DNA from: Ficedula albicollis
Taxonomy: Eukaryota; Chordata; Aves; Passeriformes; Muscicapidae
DNA: 64,000 bases
Assembly (NCBI RefSeq): GCF_000247815.1
Contig: NC_021674.1
Span: forward strand, 31,277,453 to 31,341,452
Direction of reading: 5' to 3'
Positions within the stretch are counted from its first letter, which is position 1. Every line of letters starts with the position of its first letter. A model generated the notes under the pieces. That model worked only from the letters and a program-made list of their open reading frames with translations, was not told where the DNA came from and did not search any database. Positions 24,501 to 39,212 of this stretch are shown one piece after another. A program made the translations under genes and the position numbers.

Positions 24501-27500
24501 ACAGCAGCACGTGGGTGCAATACAGCCCTGCTTCAGTGCCATGCCAAGCTCTAGAGTCACTGCCTGGGAAAAGGGTGATCTTCTGTAGTTATTCTCTTCC
24601 CCTCCACCAAAACGCTGGGAGATGCTTTAGCTTCTTCTGTGCTTTTACCTCTCACACCAAGAAAATGAGCCCCTAATGAGAACCGTTTGACTTGTGAGTT
24701 CTCACTACTCTTTGATATCAAGGTCCCTAAAATTACTCCACTAGTTCAGAGACACAAAAGTGCTGGTTGTATAGCTTCTCCTCCTGAGATCCAAAAGCTT
24801 TGGGCTTCAGTGCAGATTTCTGCTTTCCCTCTGGTCCAGCCACAGAGGCTATTGACCACTTCTATGTGGAGATGCTCCTGGAACAGAAGTCTTTGCCAAC
24901 TCCCAAGACTTTTCTTCCACTACCTAGAGCTCCAGAGTATCCCTCCAGAGCATCTCTCATTTCTGATCTTTCTCTCCTGAGCAGAGTCCTAGAATTCCTT
25001 AAATTAAGGCATCAGTTCAGAAATTGCTACAACTACCTTCTCCGCGTTTGTGGGGTTGATTGTTCCTAAGGTGAGTGAATGCTGGGGCCACTTGTTCTGA
25101 GTTGAACAATTTTGTGATGTGATGATTTGGACACTACGGTGCCAAAACAGGAACCGTGCATGAAGTCAGATGTTTGCAGTAAGAACATGAGAACTGGGTG
25201 TGTTGCACAAACCATGGATAGCTCCAGGTCCAAGGAGCTGGGGAAGCTTGGAGGAGCTTGGAGCCCTGCCTGATGGGGATGAGGGAGGCTTTGTGAGCAG
25301 CATCAAACACTGTTCTCAAAAAAGGGGCTGCATAAACACACTTCTTGGCACTTGGTCAGTGAACAGAGAAATTTCTTTTTCTTCCCAAGAATGTTTTCAG
25401 GGTGGGATCTTGGAGCCTGATCTTTGAAAAACTCTGGTGGGAAGGCCATGCTGAATTCCTTCTCTGCTCTGCAGGGCCAAAGGCTGGGCAGGGTCCCCTC
25501 TGTGCAGGGCTGCAGTGCTTGAGGATGATCTTCCAGTTGCTAATGTGGGGAGCCAACACAAAGATGTGGCAACATTCAGGATAAAGACACTTTGACCCTG
25601 TCGTTCCCAGCAGTTACTAAGGAGAGCATCAGCCCTGATAGATGCTCTATCAGGGGCCTGAGACCACTCTTCACAATCTTACCAAAGGTCTTCATAAAAG
25701 GATGCAGGCTCAAATTACTCCTTCAATGCCTGGAAATACTGCATGTACTGCAGGGAGGCCTCCCTGAGCAGCAGGTAGACCATTTTGACTCTGGATACAG
25801 GGAAAATGAGAACTTCTAAGATCTTGTGCTACCCTAGCAAAGCCCTACTTTCCAAGAATTCAGAGTATCCTCTTTTCTGGTAGCCTTCGTGCAGCCAACA
25901 CATTTGGTACCGTTGACAACCAGGGTTTTTACTTAATGGGTTACAACTGTCTTACCTCCCACAGGCTCTGTGAGGATTACTGAGTTAACTGCTTTGGAAA
26001 TGTACAAGTGACTAGTAATAATAGAAGTGGCACAAATTTTTCACAATGAGCAGCCTGTCATATTCAGCCTTCTCATTCTTTTCCTCGAATGACACTCACT
26101 ATGAAGTCGAGTTCTCCTTGCATTCTTGCATTTGTTTGTAGATTTAATCAATGAAAACATCTGGTCATCTCTTTTCCTGTGACTTGAGAGCAAATAGTTG
26201 AAATTCAGTGCGTGTTAGGGGGGGGTGACACCTCACATGTAGGGGGTGTTGCTGAGAAGTTGGACAAGTATATTCTCTGAGATTACTGCAAAGATAATTA
26301 TACTTTTCCTATTTTGTGCAGGGGACTGAAATGTGATGACTAGATTTATCTTGAGCAGTAAAATACAGTTTCTAATGGAAGTAAAATAATATCATACTCC
26401 CAAAAGTGATCCAAAGGATTTGAACCCAAGTACTGTGAGCACCAAATGACAAACCTTGACTTCTGCCCAGTCACCAGTATTCTCCAAGTGACTGGGCAAT
26501 GCTGCAGGTACATTCCTTCCCAGGATCTTTATTTTCACCTGTTGCTCAACTTGAATTGTTCCTAGTGCATGGTGCTGTATGAGGGCTGACTTTTATGAGA
26601 TAACCCTGAGGATTCTGGTAATAAAAATAGCTGCATTTCCAGGGAAGCTGGGTACCTCATGGGACCAGCACTGCATAGCTGTGTCCAGCTGGAGCAATAC
26701 CTTGTCTGCCTTCCCTGCTGTGAAGCCATATGTTGCTGTGGTGATGCTGGGATGTCATTATTGTTTGATGCGCTCAATGCACTCAAAGTCATAAGGAGAG
26801 GATTAGGATGACTTTGTGGCCAGAACAGGCAGAGAAACTGCTGTCTTCAATTTCAGCAGCGGAGAGCAGAGCACATTCGTGCTTTCTCTGGAAAAGCCCT
26901 TCCCACCCTTGCTCGTCTCTCCCAATGCTACCTGTGCCCTGGCAGGAGGCCCTGTCCCAGAGCAAAGGCCAGCAGGTGACACCTCTTCCCTTGCTAACCT
27001 GGCAGGAGAGCAGCAGACCGAGCCCTGCCAGTAGCAAGGAGGAGGCAGGGAGTAGGTACTGGTACCAATTAGCAGCCTGAACGGGGTTATTACAGGACAA
27101 GCTCTGTTTAACTTAACTGCTAACAGACTGGCTCTGTCATTTGGAAGAAATCACAGGCAAACAGACTTAATGGGGGCCCAGAGGAGTGGGGGCAGGGAGC
27201 ACCGTGGCTTCCCCTCCTCTTATGAGCAATGTCTTTTGTAAAATACAAATGTAATTGTCGTTTGAAACACATGTACAGCCGGATGGGGAGGAGGGCAGGA
27301 GGTTCACTGACAGCTCAAATCTATGGAGCAATCTGCATCCTGAAGAGCATGGCTTTGGACATCTGTTTCACAGGCTCTTTTTGTCACCAGAGGATAATAA
27401 GAAGGCTTTCCTGCACTCCTGCCTGGCTCAGGGTGCTTGAATTCGAGCTGATCACCACCAGCCAGACCTCCACCCAGGGGAAAGCCTCTGTACCTTTCTC

Positions 27501-30500
27501 CCTCCTGCAAGCCTGGCACTGCCATGGGCTGTGCCCAGGAGATCCTGCTCCTCTGGCAATCCCCCGGGCCTGCTTCTGGCCCCCCAGTGCAGTGCTGGCA
27601 GCTGGAACCAGCCAAGCCTGACCCCTGCTCTGATTTAAGGCATGGCATGGTCTGACTGGGTCTTGCACTTGTCATGCAGAAGCTGCATGAACAGAAAATG
27701 GATTGAAAATCTACATGCTGTTGGAGTAACTGTCTGAAGATTTCACCAACCGAGATGAATTCTCTCCCAAATGGAAGAGGAAAGAGCAGACAGAGCACTA
27801 TATTTTCTTTAAGCACAGGACTCTGGCTTATTCAAAGCACCAGTGGCTGCAGAGATCCATGGAAATTCCTGCAGGGGTCAGGTAGCTCTGGTGGGATCCT
27901 TGAGCCTACACAACTCTTCTGGATTGGAAACACTGACAATGTCTGGTTTTATGAAGAAAGGAATACCACTGGTATTTTAAATGGATGGTTGGGTGGGGTT
28001 CTGGAAAACTGATGTTTGTTAATTCAGTAGGATTGCTCACTGTGTCAGGTTTATGCTGGCTTAGATCAAGGAAATTTTTAAGGATGAAGATCAGCCTCTG
28101 CTTTCCTGATTTCTGTGTTTTAACCTCTGGGAAGCTGGGCATGAAGGAAGAAAGCAAGTTACACATCTGGTATATGCAGACACTACCATGAGTCCTAAAT
28201 CCTGGCAAAATGTTGCCAGTACCTCCTGCCCAAACTGGAGCAGCTTTATAATCCATGGCATCTCATGACAGTATCAGGTGTGGAGAAAAAAATGAGAGGT
28301 GGGTGAGCAAGAAAGTCCTTTCCTGATGGGAGGGAGCAGGGGCAACCTGCCACCAGGCAGTCAAACACAGTAAGCAGAAAACTCTGCCTGCTACACTCTG
28401 AACTTGTACCCAGGAGAGATCAGGGCTCCTGGCTTCTTCTCATTTCAACATTCTACAGGAGCAAGGCACCTATTGCTTCCCACAGAGGGCAAGATGCCGT
28501 TGATAAACTGCATGCACACGGTAACTTAGTATGGGAACTACAGTGCAGAATGCAGCCCTTCAAAGATTGCTAACTCCCACCTTATGCTGCTGGGTTTCTA
28601 TTTCTAAGCAGACACTTGACATGAGTATTTTTTGTTCAATGTCAGACAGGTATTTCTTGTGGAAGGTGCTACAAGAGACAAGGGTTAATGTGATGCGCTA
28701 ATTAATAAAGATTAGGAATTTGCAATTGAATAACATTATAGCAATGGAGAGAAAAGGGATTTGGCAGAGTTGGAGGAAGGGCATAGCAAGGACTGTGGGG
28801 CAGGAGGGTAGAGCTGTGGGCCCAGGACTAGGCTAGTGGAGAGGCTTCACAGCAGGTCCAAAGGCAGCAGTAAAGCTGTGCAGTTCTTGACGGTAGGTAC
28901 CGGTATTGCAAAACCATGGCTCACAGTGCTGTACCAAACACATCTCCAGAAGCAAAGCACTGGCTGTGTTAACACAGCACAAATGGCCTTCTCCTGAGTA
29001 GCATCCCTTTGCATGGTGTGGCCTTTTAAAATGTGCCAAAGATTGAGTACAAGCAGCACACACATAATAAATGTGACACAACAATAAAAAAAGAACAACA
29101 ATACCGCATTCCCAAAAAATGCTGGAAATGCCGCAGAATTCATTGAAGATGCCCCAACTCCCCCTTAACCTCTATGCCAGGAACTATTGTTACTAACATT
29201 AATAATGCCTGGTAATAAACACTGGCATAACTCCAGGTTCCTGTAGGTCAGGGATAATGGGATCAGACTGAAGCAATTGTAATCAGTAGCAGAGCTCAGC
29301 TTGGATTGCCAGGCTCTCTCTTTTTGACAGCACATACCACTGCTGGCAAAAAAGATGCCACCAAAGATAGGCACATAGCAGGTAGGTGCTTCCTCCTGCA
29401 GCCATTCCTCAGGCTGCTGGAGTTCAGAGCATCCTGGAAGAAACGAGGTGGCAAAAGACCCTGAGGAGTTTCACAGGCTTTGGCCCTGCACCGGGAGTAG
29501 CACTGCCTCATAAAGGTTGGGTCAGTGAAGTTTAGTTGGCTAAGCAAACCCTGGCAGTCCATGCTGAGGTGGAAGGGGAGAGCTTGTCCCTTCCAGTCTG
29601 TGTGAATAATGGCCATGAAGTGAAGCACATGGAGCCGCTGGACAGGAAGGCACTTCTTTTTTCCATCTCTCTGTGATGTGCCAACGCCCCACGTCTCTCT
29701 CAGATACATCTCCCATGTCTGGGTGTGGGAGCTTGCGAGAACTGTTGACTGAAATGGGACGGAACCAAATACCTCCCTCAGCACAGATACCATCATTTAA
29801 ACAAGCAACAGATACAACACTGTGATATTGATATGATACAGAGTGGCCCTCCGTGCCAGCAGCTTATGCTTCTCTCCCTGGCAAAACCAGCCCTTGGTCC
29901 AGGGCTTCCTTGCTTTGCGTGTGCCCCTAGACATCCCTCTGGGAATGGGCTGCGAGGGAGAGGAAGGAGTTAAAAACGCAAATGGGGCCCTAACGACCCA
30001 TCTGCCACCTCATCTCGTGTGACAGAATCACACGATGGCGGGGGTTGGGAGGGCAGGGAGCAGCTTCCTTTCTCTCCTGTTAGCTGAACCTCTGATTATC
30101 ATTTCTGTGCAGCCGAGGAGGTGGCAAGCCATTGTGTGTCGGCTGGGAGAGCTGCTGAAAGGGGGCTTCTCCCTGTCTTAAAGGAGAAAGCCCTTCCTCT
30201 ACCCTCTCTTCACAAAGAAGGAATTGTCCTCCTCCCAAGGAGCCTAGCCAACAGGAAAGGGCCCTCAAAGAGCTCCAGCCTACTCAACCACCGGAGCTCC
30301 AGCCCTGGGGCACTAGGCTCATGTCTTTGACAGGGATGCCCCCCAGCAGGCAGCCAGGGTCCCCAGCCTTCCCAGAGAGGCTGGTGACTAGCAGGGCCAA
30401 TTAGCACCAACCTCAGTGTCAGGTTTTGTGTGATAGAGGCACTTGGCCATGAGGAACTGGTCGAGGCTCCTCACCTCGTTTCACACAAGCAACAGCAATC

Positions 30501-32837
30501 AGATGGTAATAACCATGGGTCACTAGAAGGTGACCTCGAGGTGAAAGGCTCCATATCCCATTACTGGCTTCCTTAGCTATCAGCCTAGCATGTCTTTCTA
30601 GCGCTGTGAATCAGAGAATGGTATTCAAGCTCTTTGAGAAAGTTCCTGCTGGATGGTGTTTAGCATTGTGCATTTCCCAGCAGACATGCAGGAATGGTAA
30701 TTAAAATCCTCCATGACTACCATGTACTGGGACCTTGCCATTAGCATTGTGTGACTAGGCAGGAATGTATTGATTTCTTGTTTGAGCTGTGCATGCTTAC
30801 AGCAGACACCAGCTCTGATTTTTGTCCTGCTTTATTATATATGTGTGTGGGTGTGTGTGCTCTTCTCATGTTAGCCATTAAACTTCCCATTAGTGTCTGC
30901 TGGTATTCTACAGCATGCAGAGAGGCCCTGAATGGTAAGTAGCATCCCTGCTCTGATCTCTGTCAGATCTAAACAGATTGCATCCCACAGCACCAACAAT
31001 TTAGTCAGCTCATTTATCCCACTCAGGGATCATTTAATTCTTTCTGGCCATTTGTGTCATCTTCTTTTTCTATCATAATCTGTTTAGCTGGGGGAGGGCT
31101 GGATGAAAATGGCTAAGGGCCCTTGTTTCTGAGGCAATTCCCATCACAGGATACATTTCCCCTAGTCGTGTGACATACTGGCAGTTCCTTTGCCCTAGTT
31201 GTCTACTCCCTACTTGCTGTGTGTCTGCATCTCCGCCTGAGTTACAGTTTTGGGCATGATCAGGAAATTAAGATTTCCTTCATTCATCTGCCTTGCCTGG
31301 CAGCTGAGTCATGCTTACTCCTCTGGTAAGCACAGCCTCGCCATGGCACTAGCGATAACTCTGGTGCAACCACCATGCTCTACCAGCCATGAAGCAGATA
31401 GGTTTGTAGGGAGAACCAATTTCTTTTGATACAGTGACATGTTTTGAAAAAAAGTGGGAAAACTCACTGGCACAAAAACCTCTTTTTCAATTTCGAACGA
31501 GAAACGGCAAACTCCTGGAAAGGACTGGCTGAGAACAAATGTTTTGAATTTAGTTTGGGTTAAATAATCCACTAGGCAGTTTGAAAAAAAGGTGGTTAGC
31601 ACCTGTAAAAAGGTTAGGGATGAGAAGCAGTGAGAAATAAGAAACAGTGTGTAATAAAATAGTTCATTTACAGAGTTGATGAGCTTTGCCATCCAGAAAT
31701 ACTGTGTATTCTAGCTCCCAGCTTCTTCTTTGAAGGTATTTTATAAATCTCCCTAAGGATCAAATTGAGAAGTCAGTGTCTAAAAGGCAGCTTCTGTGGA
31801 GAGAGCCAGTTAGGTGCTTATGTCCCTCTACCAGTTGCAGTAAATAATTTATCTGGGGCTGTACTGCTTGCTCAGCAGCACCCACAGTTCCCAGGAGGAT
31901 GTTTGTTGCAGAGGGGAAACATACTGCATGCTGCTGGCTGGGAAATGGGGTGTACACATAAATGCACATATATGTGTTCATCTGCATCCGTGTCCAAACC
32001 CCAAATGTAGCTGCTTCCCATACCCGAGGAACCTTTCAAGCATCTAGCATTCTCCACTTTTCCTGGCTCTTCTACAGCTGCTTCTGGAGACAAGTGCTCT
32101 GGAGACATTGAGGAGAGGGCAGCAATATTTTTTTTACTGTAGTGTGGCAACCTAAGCAAAATGTGGTACTGAGGGTTTCCAAAACTGAGGCACATTGGGA
32201 TGTAGTATATTGTAACTCTCTGGGGTGATGTGGCTCATTTTTGAGGAGTAGGAGGAGTAAGAAAAGGGAGTATATTTAGGCAACAGTAGAGAACAACCTG
32301 GAGGGATTTTCTACATGGCCACTTTTGGAACTCTCAGCCTTTGTCTTTTACCTCTCCTTTTAGACTATCAGTGAGCGTGCCTCCAAAATAATTCTGAGAG
32401 GTGGCTCTGAGATTTTGTGCCCCCTGTGTTAAGCATTTCTTCCTGCAAAGAAGAGCCTGTAGATATGTCTAAAACACGACAGTGTCACAGAAGTTCACCA
32501 GGAAAGGATGCAGGCCACTGGTCCCTTCATTTGAAGGAACATGTGAATGGGCAGCATGACCCACACAGTTCTTCCCTGTGCAGGATGTGCTGTCAGTCCA
32601 GACTCCATCATTCCCTGCTCTGGCTTGCTTGGATGGTTTGAGGGTGTGCAGTGACAACTGTCAGAGCAGTCTCTTAAGTTTCTGCTGTACTGGGAGTCAC
32701 CTGAACTTTTTTAATAAGGGTCTTCTAGTGATCCACAGCTGAGACATCATGAACTGGCAGAGCAGATTCTGAAGTTTCTGCAGGGTACTGCATAGGGTAC
32801 TGTGACAAAGGGAAGCACAGCTTGCTTCCGCAATTAT
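24501..32837. other. Long unique stretch, no gene recognised
   Basis: No exon, RNA gene or clear mobile element was found in this 8.3 kb. The longest frames are minus 29296-29796 (166 codons) and minus 27304-27816 (170 codons), neither with a known domain. A TG-rich microsatellite lies near 30837-30860. A diverged tandem pair of about 30 bases starts at 32663 and 32759. The part near 27080-27190 looks like possible conserved noncoding DNA. Confidence 0.5.
30015..30035. other. Perfect 8-bp inverted repeat with 5-base loop
   Basis: TCGTGTGA (30015-30022) and TCACACGA (30028-30035) are perfect reverse complements around CAGAA. The stem is too short to call a microRNA or terminator. It could equally be a dyad protein-binding site or chance. 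Confidence 0.4.
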
Positions 32838-33240
32838 GGATTCATGACTCATATAATAATTTAGGTTACAAGGCACTTCTGGAGGTCATCTGGTCCGAGC
32901 CTTTGCTCAAAGCATGGCAAATATTTATGTTAGTTCCACCTTCAGAGCTAGATCTAGTTGCTCAGGGCTTTGTCCAGTTGAAGATCTCCAGGGCTGGACA
33001 TTACACAATCTCTGGACAGCATGTTCCAGTGTTTGACCATCCTCATTGTGCAAAAATGTTTCCTAATATCTAATTATATTTTCTCTTGCTACAACTTGTT
33101 CTGTTGCTTCTTGTTCCTCTGCTGTACACCTTCAAAAAAGTCTCAATCTTCTATATAATTTCTAATTAGGTATTTGAAGAGATAATGCCTGGGAACAGAA
33201 AGGCACTTTTCTCCTTTTTCAGTGTGAAGAGGAGCTCTGA
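32838..33240 (-). mobile_element. CR1 LINE 3' fragment
   Basis: On the plus strand this reads as the reverse complement of a CR1 3' end. It begins with the 'TTTAGGTT' block after a degraded ATTCTATGA-type terminal repeat. It continues through 'GGAGGTCATCTGGTCC', 'GTTGCTCAGGGCTTTGTCCA', 'CATGTTCCAGTGTTTGACCA' and 'AAAAATGTTTCCTAATATCT', in the order known from avian CR1. It is truncated at its 5' end, as most CR1 insertions are, and has no intact reverse transcriptase. It is one of two elements that place the window in a bird. Confidence 0.9.
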
Positions 33241-34126
33241 TACTGAGTATCCAACCTTGAAATCTTTTCAGGCTGCTCAGAGATGCACCTGCCACTGAGA
33301 TCAGAACAAGCCAAATGATTATATTACAAACCAGTAAAGATTATTCTTAGGAAAAGGTATGATCTGATCTATCCTGGGGGATTGAGTTACAGAATTAACT
33401 CTTTGACAGTCCAGTGCCTTTTCATGGTCTGTGCATAAGAGAAGGCAAGTTAGAGAGGAAAGGCAGCTCAGGGGAAGTCAGTGATACAGGATGGGAGGAG
33501 GTGATTAAGAAAAGGAACAGGAATCAGTGTCCTTTAAAACTACTCTTCTGACCAGGTATTCCTATGCTGGAGGTGCAGCTATCCACGCGTTTGGGGGTGC
33601 CACCATACACAAGTTGAATGGTTTCTCTCCTGCAGGGCACAACGGCCTTTTTTGCCCAGAAATGACTGAATATTTTATGCTGCTGTTTGCCATGGAGTTC
33701 TGAAGATTCCCAGGGTAGCTCTGAGAAATCTGAAAGAGGGGGCCAAAACATCTTGTCACGTCTGGGAGCTTGTTTGAGCAACATAGGAGGGGACAAGTTT
33801 GTCAAAGCTAGAAAGAATATTGTGTGGTAGTATGTGCCTTTTCACAGTGGTGACTTTCCTCCAGCCATAACCATTTCACAAGGAATCAGAAGTGAAGGAG
33901 GCAGCCCAAGGGGGACTGTGAGCCTTCCAAGCAGCCCAGGTGATCTGTGTTATGTAGCTAAGGGCTGGCATTGCATCGAATCACTTCTTGACTGGTGTAA
34001 TCAGCACAGCCTCTCTGGAGGCTCTGGAACTGTGCTGGATTATCCTAACTGAGAAAGCAGCCCATGATATCCAGGCTCAGACTGCATGATGAAGATTTGT
34101 CCTCTGTACATGCAAGAGGTATCCTA
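33241..34126. other. Unique sequence, no gene recognised
   Basis: No motif or repeat family was recognised. Short open frames overlap on the minus strand (33524-33805) without a domain. Confidence 0.5.
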
Positions 34127-34248
34127 GGAGTCTAGGACAATATGGATTACACTAAGGAATTTCTATCTGGTGAGTGGAGGAGCCCACGGAGTCTAGGACA
34201 ATATGGATTACACTACGGAATTTCTATCTGGTGAGTGGAGGAGCCCAC
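34127..34248. repeat. Two-copy 61-bp tandem duplication
   Basis: Units start at 34127 and 34188. I see one mismatch (ACTAAGG against ACTACGG). Confidence 0.95.
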
Positions 34249-36256
34249 CTAAATTAAATAAAAGTCCTGTATGTCCTGCCTAAAATTCAGTAGCACTATA
34301 GCTTGACACTGCTGGGCTCACTGCCCTGGGAGAGCAGTAGCTATCTGAACTCTGGCTAGGCTAGGGAGCCAAGCAAGAGCATTTCATGGGAAGAAAAAGT
34401 ATCCTCTTTCCTGGGAGGTTCTTCTCACAGTATTGTGACCTATCTGCTATGAGGAAGAAAAACTACTATGGAAAAATAACAATAGCATCAGAAAAATCTT
34501 GAATTCAGCTCGCTTTACACAAAATGAAGAGCTCACAAACCCTTGGCTTTATTCAATGAAGAGAGATGAACATCCAGAGAAATACTTGAGTCAACTAAAG
34601 TCTGTCTTGCTTTTTGTAGAGGTGTGTGTTTGTCCCATGACTACAGGGAGTGCAGAAGGTGCTTGCTAGAACTCTGTACCCCAGGTATATTATTCCAATA
34701 AAATCCCATGGGAGGAGCTCTCCCCAGTAGAAGTCAGCTGCCATGGCAATGCCTGAGTTTTGCAGGAAGGTCAGAGCTCCAGTGTCCATGTCAGAGTGAA
34801 GGAGACCAGACAGTAATGAAAAGATCATGACTGTAAAATTAGCATGGAGTGGGTGCTTCTGACATAGTGTGTTGGAATGTTGGCAAAATCTCAAGGAAAA
34901 ATTAGAATGGAAATAAAAGTTAGAGAAAAGGACTATGAGAATAAGCAGAAGAGTGGAGCAGAGCACTGGTAAACGTTTGGACTAGAACAATGGCTGGAAC
35001 ATGGGTGGACTTTAGAAGGATTTAGGCCAAGCTCTGACTTGCAAAAAAAAATCATGTTTGGATTTGACCCTGCTGATTGTCATGGGTGCTGCTGAGTTTA
35101 CAGTTTTCCTCACTGAGGAAGGAACATGTAGGGACAAGAGCAGTGGGGTCAGGGGTGCCTTTGCACTTCTGGCTTGGCAGATTTTCCTCTCTGTGGACTT
35201 TTCTCAGCCTCTGGGAAAGTCCATTGTTGCTACAGCCTCATTTACTGTAGTTTTCCTCATAATTCTCATTCATGTTCAGAAGGGTGCAAAATTTGCAGTC
35301 AATCAGAGAGACTTTGACAGTGGAGTTTGTCAAAGATAATTAAAGCCTGGAATTGCCTACATGTTTATTTTTAATTTTTCAAAATATGCTGGGATGAGTC
35401 CAGATTGTGTATCAGGAATGGTTTCTATTTGCTTTTCTTCACTTTAACGGCACCAGTTCTTTTTTCCCCTCAGATCCTTCCATTTGCTGCAAAATATATT
35501 AGGAGAGAGAATTCCTTTCCTTTCCATGCCATTGTCTTTCTCAGGGTTGCCAGAGCATAAATATTATTGATACCAATCCTTCTTCTCCTTAGTCCAGCTG
35601 CCTTTAAAAAAATGTTATTTTATTATAACACCTTGGCATTAAATAGGAATGTTCAAAGCCAGTTCTCAGGTGCTGTAAACACACTCCTGCTTTGGCGCAG
35701 TCAGCAGGTTCAGCAGCCCATTTGCAAACACCACCATTTGATGGGAAGCTCCCGATGTTCACACCGAGCTCTCCTGCACAGCTGTGGTGCAAAAGCCTGG
35801 CACAGATGCGCTACAGTAGCAGGTGGCAAGCCACAGCACTTGACACCAGCAGAGTAGCCTGAGGCTTTACACTGTGACTGCAAACCCACCCCTAAAAAAA
35901 CGTGGTGGGGTGAAACAGAGACTAGTCAGGGCAGAGAAGTTCAGTGGTGATGGAGGTAAGGTTAACTCAGGGGAGGGGAGATGTGGAACAGGTGAAGACT
36001 TTTGGAGTGCTTGAAGGGAGGTAAGAGAACATGTGACAGTCTGGTATGGCAATTATACAACAAAAATGATAAACTGGGAGGGACCACACTGACAAAGAAG
36101 TCAGGAGATGTGGGAGATCCTTCACTGGTTTCAAGGAGAAGGAACATCTTGGTGAAAGGGAAAGAGAAGAAAAGACGTGAAAAGAAGTGAAAGAAGAGGA
36201 AAAAGGAGGATGAAAGAAAGATTTTGTTCAGAGTTGCAAAGGCCTGGGGCAGATCT
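34249..36256. other. Unique sequence with purine-rich tract, no gene recognised
   Basis: From about 36155 to 36235 the plus strand is almost all A and G, a polypurine tract that runs into the 55-bp duplication. Open frames of 96 (35567-35857) and 123 codons (minus, 34595-34966) have no domain. Confidence 0.5.
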
Positions 36257-36365
36257 ACTGGGACAGAAGAGGGAGTGCATATAAGTAAGAAGGGAAGGAA
36301 AAGTGATCAACACTGGGAGAGAAGAGGGAGTGTATATAAGTAAGAAGGGAAGGAAAAGTGATCAA
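36257..36365. repeat. Two-copy 55-bp purine-rich tandem duplication
   Basis: Units start at 36257 and 36312, with two internal mismatches. Both are rich in AAG and GGA and lie next to a polypurine tract. Confidence 0.94.
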
Positions 36366-37459
36366 GAGATTGATGAATATAAGCTGGTGTCCACAGTGCA
36401 GCCATAGCCCTGGCTGCAGGGAACCATGGGTGCATCCAGGCTAGTATTAAATTGCTGGTACTGCTGTGTAAGTAGTACCACACCATTATTCATGGTATGG
36501 CTGTGGCAGCAAGGGGTGCCAGCAGTCCTGGAGACAGGCCAATTAGCTTCATAAGCTGAAGAAATCATTTTGGGAAGAGAACCAGAGCTGCTCAGGGAGG
36601 CAGCAACAGAACACAACCACAGCAGAGGTTTTTTCTGCTCTGAGTGGATGAAATACAGGTCTTCATTCCCCTCTTTTATCTTCCATGGGCCCTGTCTCCT
36701 CTAACTGGCAGCTACTCTTTCCCAGTGCAGGACCAGTATCTGCACTGCCAGTATCCACCCGAGGCACCATTGTCTTCAGGGGCTCTCAGGTGCTCCATGA
36801 ATGACAGCTCTTTCTCTTCAGTGACCAGAGGCTTCAGCACTTGTGGAGCAAAGGGCTTGGAATAACTTCTCGCTCCTCAATGAAAATAAAATGCAAGAGC
36901 CCTCCATCCCCTCCCTACAAGCAAAGTCCTGGCCTATTAGCCAGGATGACGGGATGGGGCTATAAAGCAGGAGAGAAACATACCTTTGTGTCTGCTTGCA
37001 ACTTTGTAAGAGGCAACGTTACCATGGCAATGGGTGGTCTTTACCGAGACGGGAGCGAGCTAGTCTTAGTGTGAGGAGAAGGGGGGAGTGATGCTGAAGG
37101 CAGGCAGCCCGAAAGTCTCATGGAAAGGGAGAGAAGGGATTGTAGTGCGGGGCAGGGAGGTGGTGTTCTGAGAACCGCCTTTGGCAAAGGGGCTGTGACA
37201 GCAAGCCTGACACCTGGCATGGCTGCCCCCCAGTGTGGGCTCTCTATGGGCACCTTTAGACTGAGCCACATATCTCCACTGAGGTCATCACCCCTGTAGA
37301 AAGAGAGGCACTGCAACTAGCCCCCGAGGCCCCCTGCTTGACTGAAAGTCCCCACCTGGGTGTGCCCATCCTGCTCTCCCCCTCCCCAGCCCTAACACTT
37401 GGGGTGTTTCAGCAGGAGCCCCGCTGCCCAGCCCAGGATGACCACACTGCGTGGCCACC
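36366..37459. other. Unique sequence leading into CpG-rich region
   Basis: GC content and CpG frequency rise from about 37000 onward. No exon was recognised. Confidence 0.5.
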
Positions 37460-37886
37460 AGAGCCCGGCCAGCTGGCAGTGCAGGCCTGCCGCCTGGTTC
37501 GGAGCCAGAGAGGCTCTCCAGCCCCACAGCGAACTACCACTGACAGCCCAGTACGGCATGGGAAAGGTCTCCTCCCCATTTCTCACACCATCGCACGGGA
37601 GAGGAGTTTCCTCGGTCTCCTGTTTTTTGCAAGGGGAGGGGCTGACTAGCCAGAGCCGTGCGTGCCTGAAACAGTCAGACGATTGTGCGGGAGGTGGGGA
37701 GGAGAGGGAACAAAGAGCCGGGGCTGACAGCGCTGCCGCACCAGCCAGTGCCGAGCAACACTGAGCCTTCTCCCCACCAGGCCTGCCCCGGCGCCTGTGC
37801 CCTCGGGCAGGGTTACCAGAGCGCCGGGGCCCCAGCTGTGGCGGTCCCTGGCGGGCGCGGTGCCGTGGCCGAGGGGCAGCGCTGGG

Positions 37887-38720
<834 letters not shown>

Positions 38721-39206
38721 CTGCGGCTGCTGCTCGGCCCTATCCGCAGCTGCCGGAGGGTGTGATGGGCGTTTTTATTATTATTATTATTAATGGCAGC
38801 TCGTTCGCGCTGAGCTTATATTACAGCCCCATTGTGCGAGGCTCCGCACAAGGCGGTCAGAGACAGTCTGTACCCGGGAACAGGCAGTCAGAACAGAGAA
38901 AGGCGGCAGGGAGGGCGGGCAGGAAGAAACGCCACTCAGGGAGGGAAAGCATTTTTCACCCTGCTTCATCCAACAGGCCAGGGGCAGAAAATGGGGTTTG
39001 TAGGCTGCCGCGGGCCCTCTCATCCTTTGGACCTCACAGTCCTCTTGTGCAAGTGGAATAAATAACCTGTGGCGGGCTGGTTTTTGGTGGTTCAGCATTT
39101 GTAGGTGCTGACCGTTTACCCCTTGGTTAAAGCTAAACCTGCCCTCTCTTTCGGCGGCTATTCAGCAGAGGTACGGGCAGTGGGAGCCCATGCCGGCGTG
39201 CTGAAG

Positions 39207-39212
39207 GTAATT
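39207..39212 (+). other. Candidate splice donor after a GC-rich possible first exon
   Basis: CTGAAG followed by GTAATT at 39207 matches the donor consensus well (AAG then GTAA), at the point where CpG-rich sequence gives way to an AT-rich patch. It could end a noncoding first exon on the plus strand. There is no transcript evidence and no acceptor that can be paired with it. Confidence 0.2.

Noticed and set aside
26405..26440. tRNA B-box-like string GATTTGAACCC on the reverse strand
   Set aside because: No A box, cloverleaf or terminator could be fitted around it. At best it is a scrap of an old SINE.
29296..29796. Minus-strand 166-codon open frame with a cysteine-rich stretch
   Set aside because: No domain, signal peptide or exon boundaries were recognised. 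One such frame is expected by chance in 64 kb.
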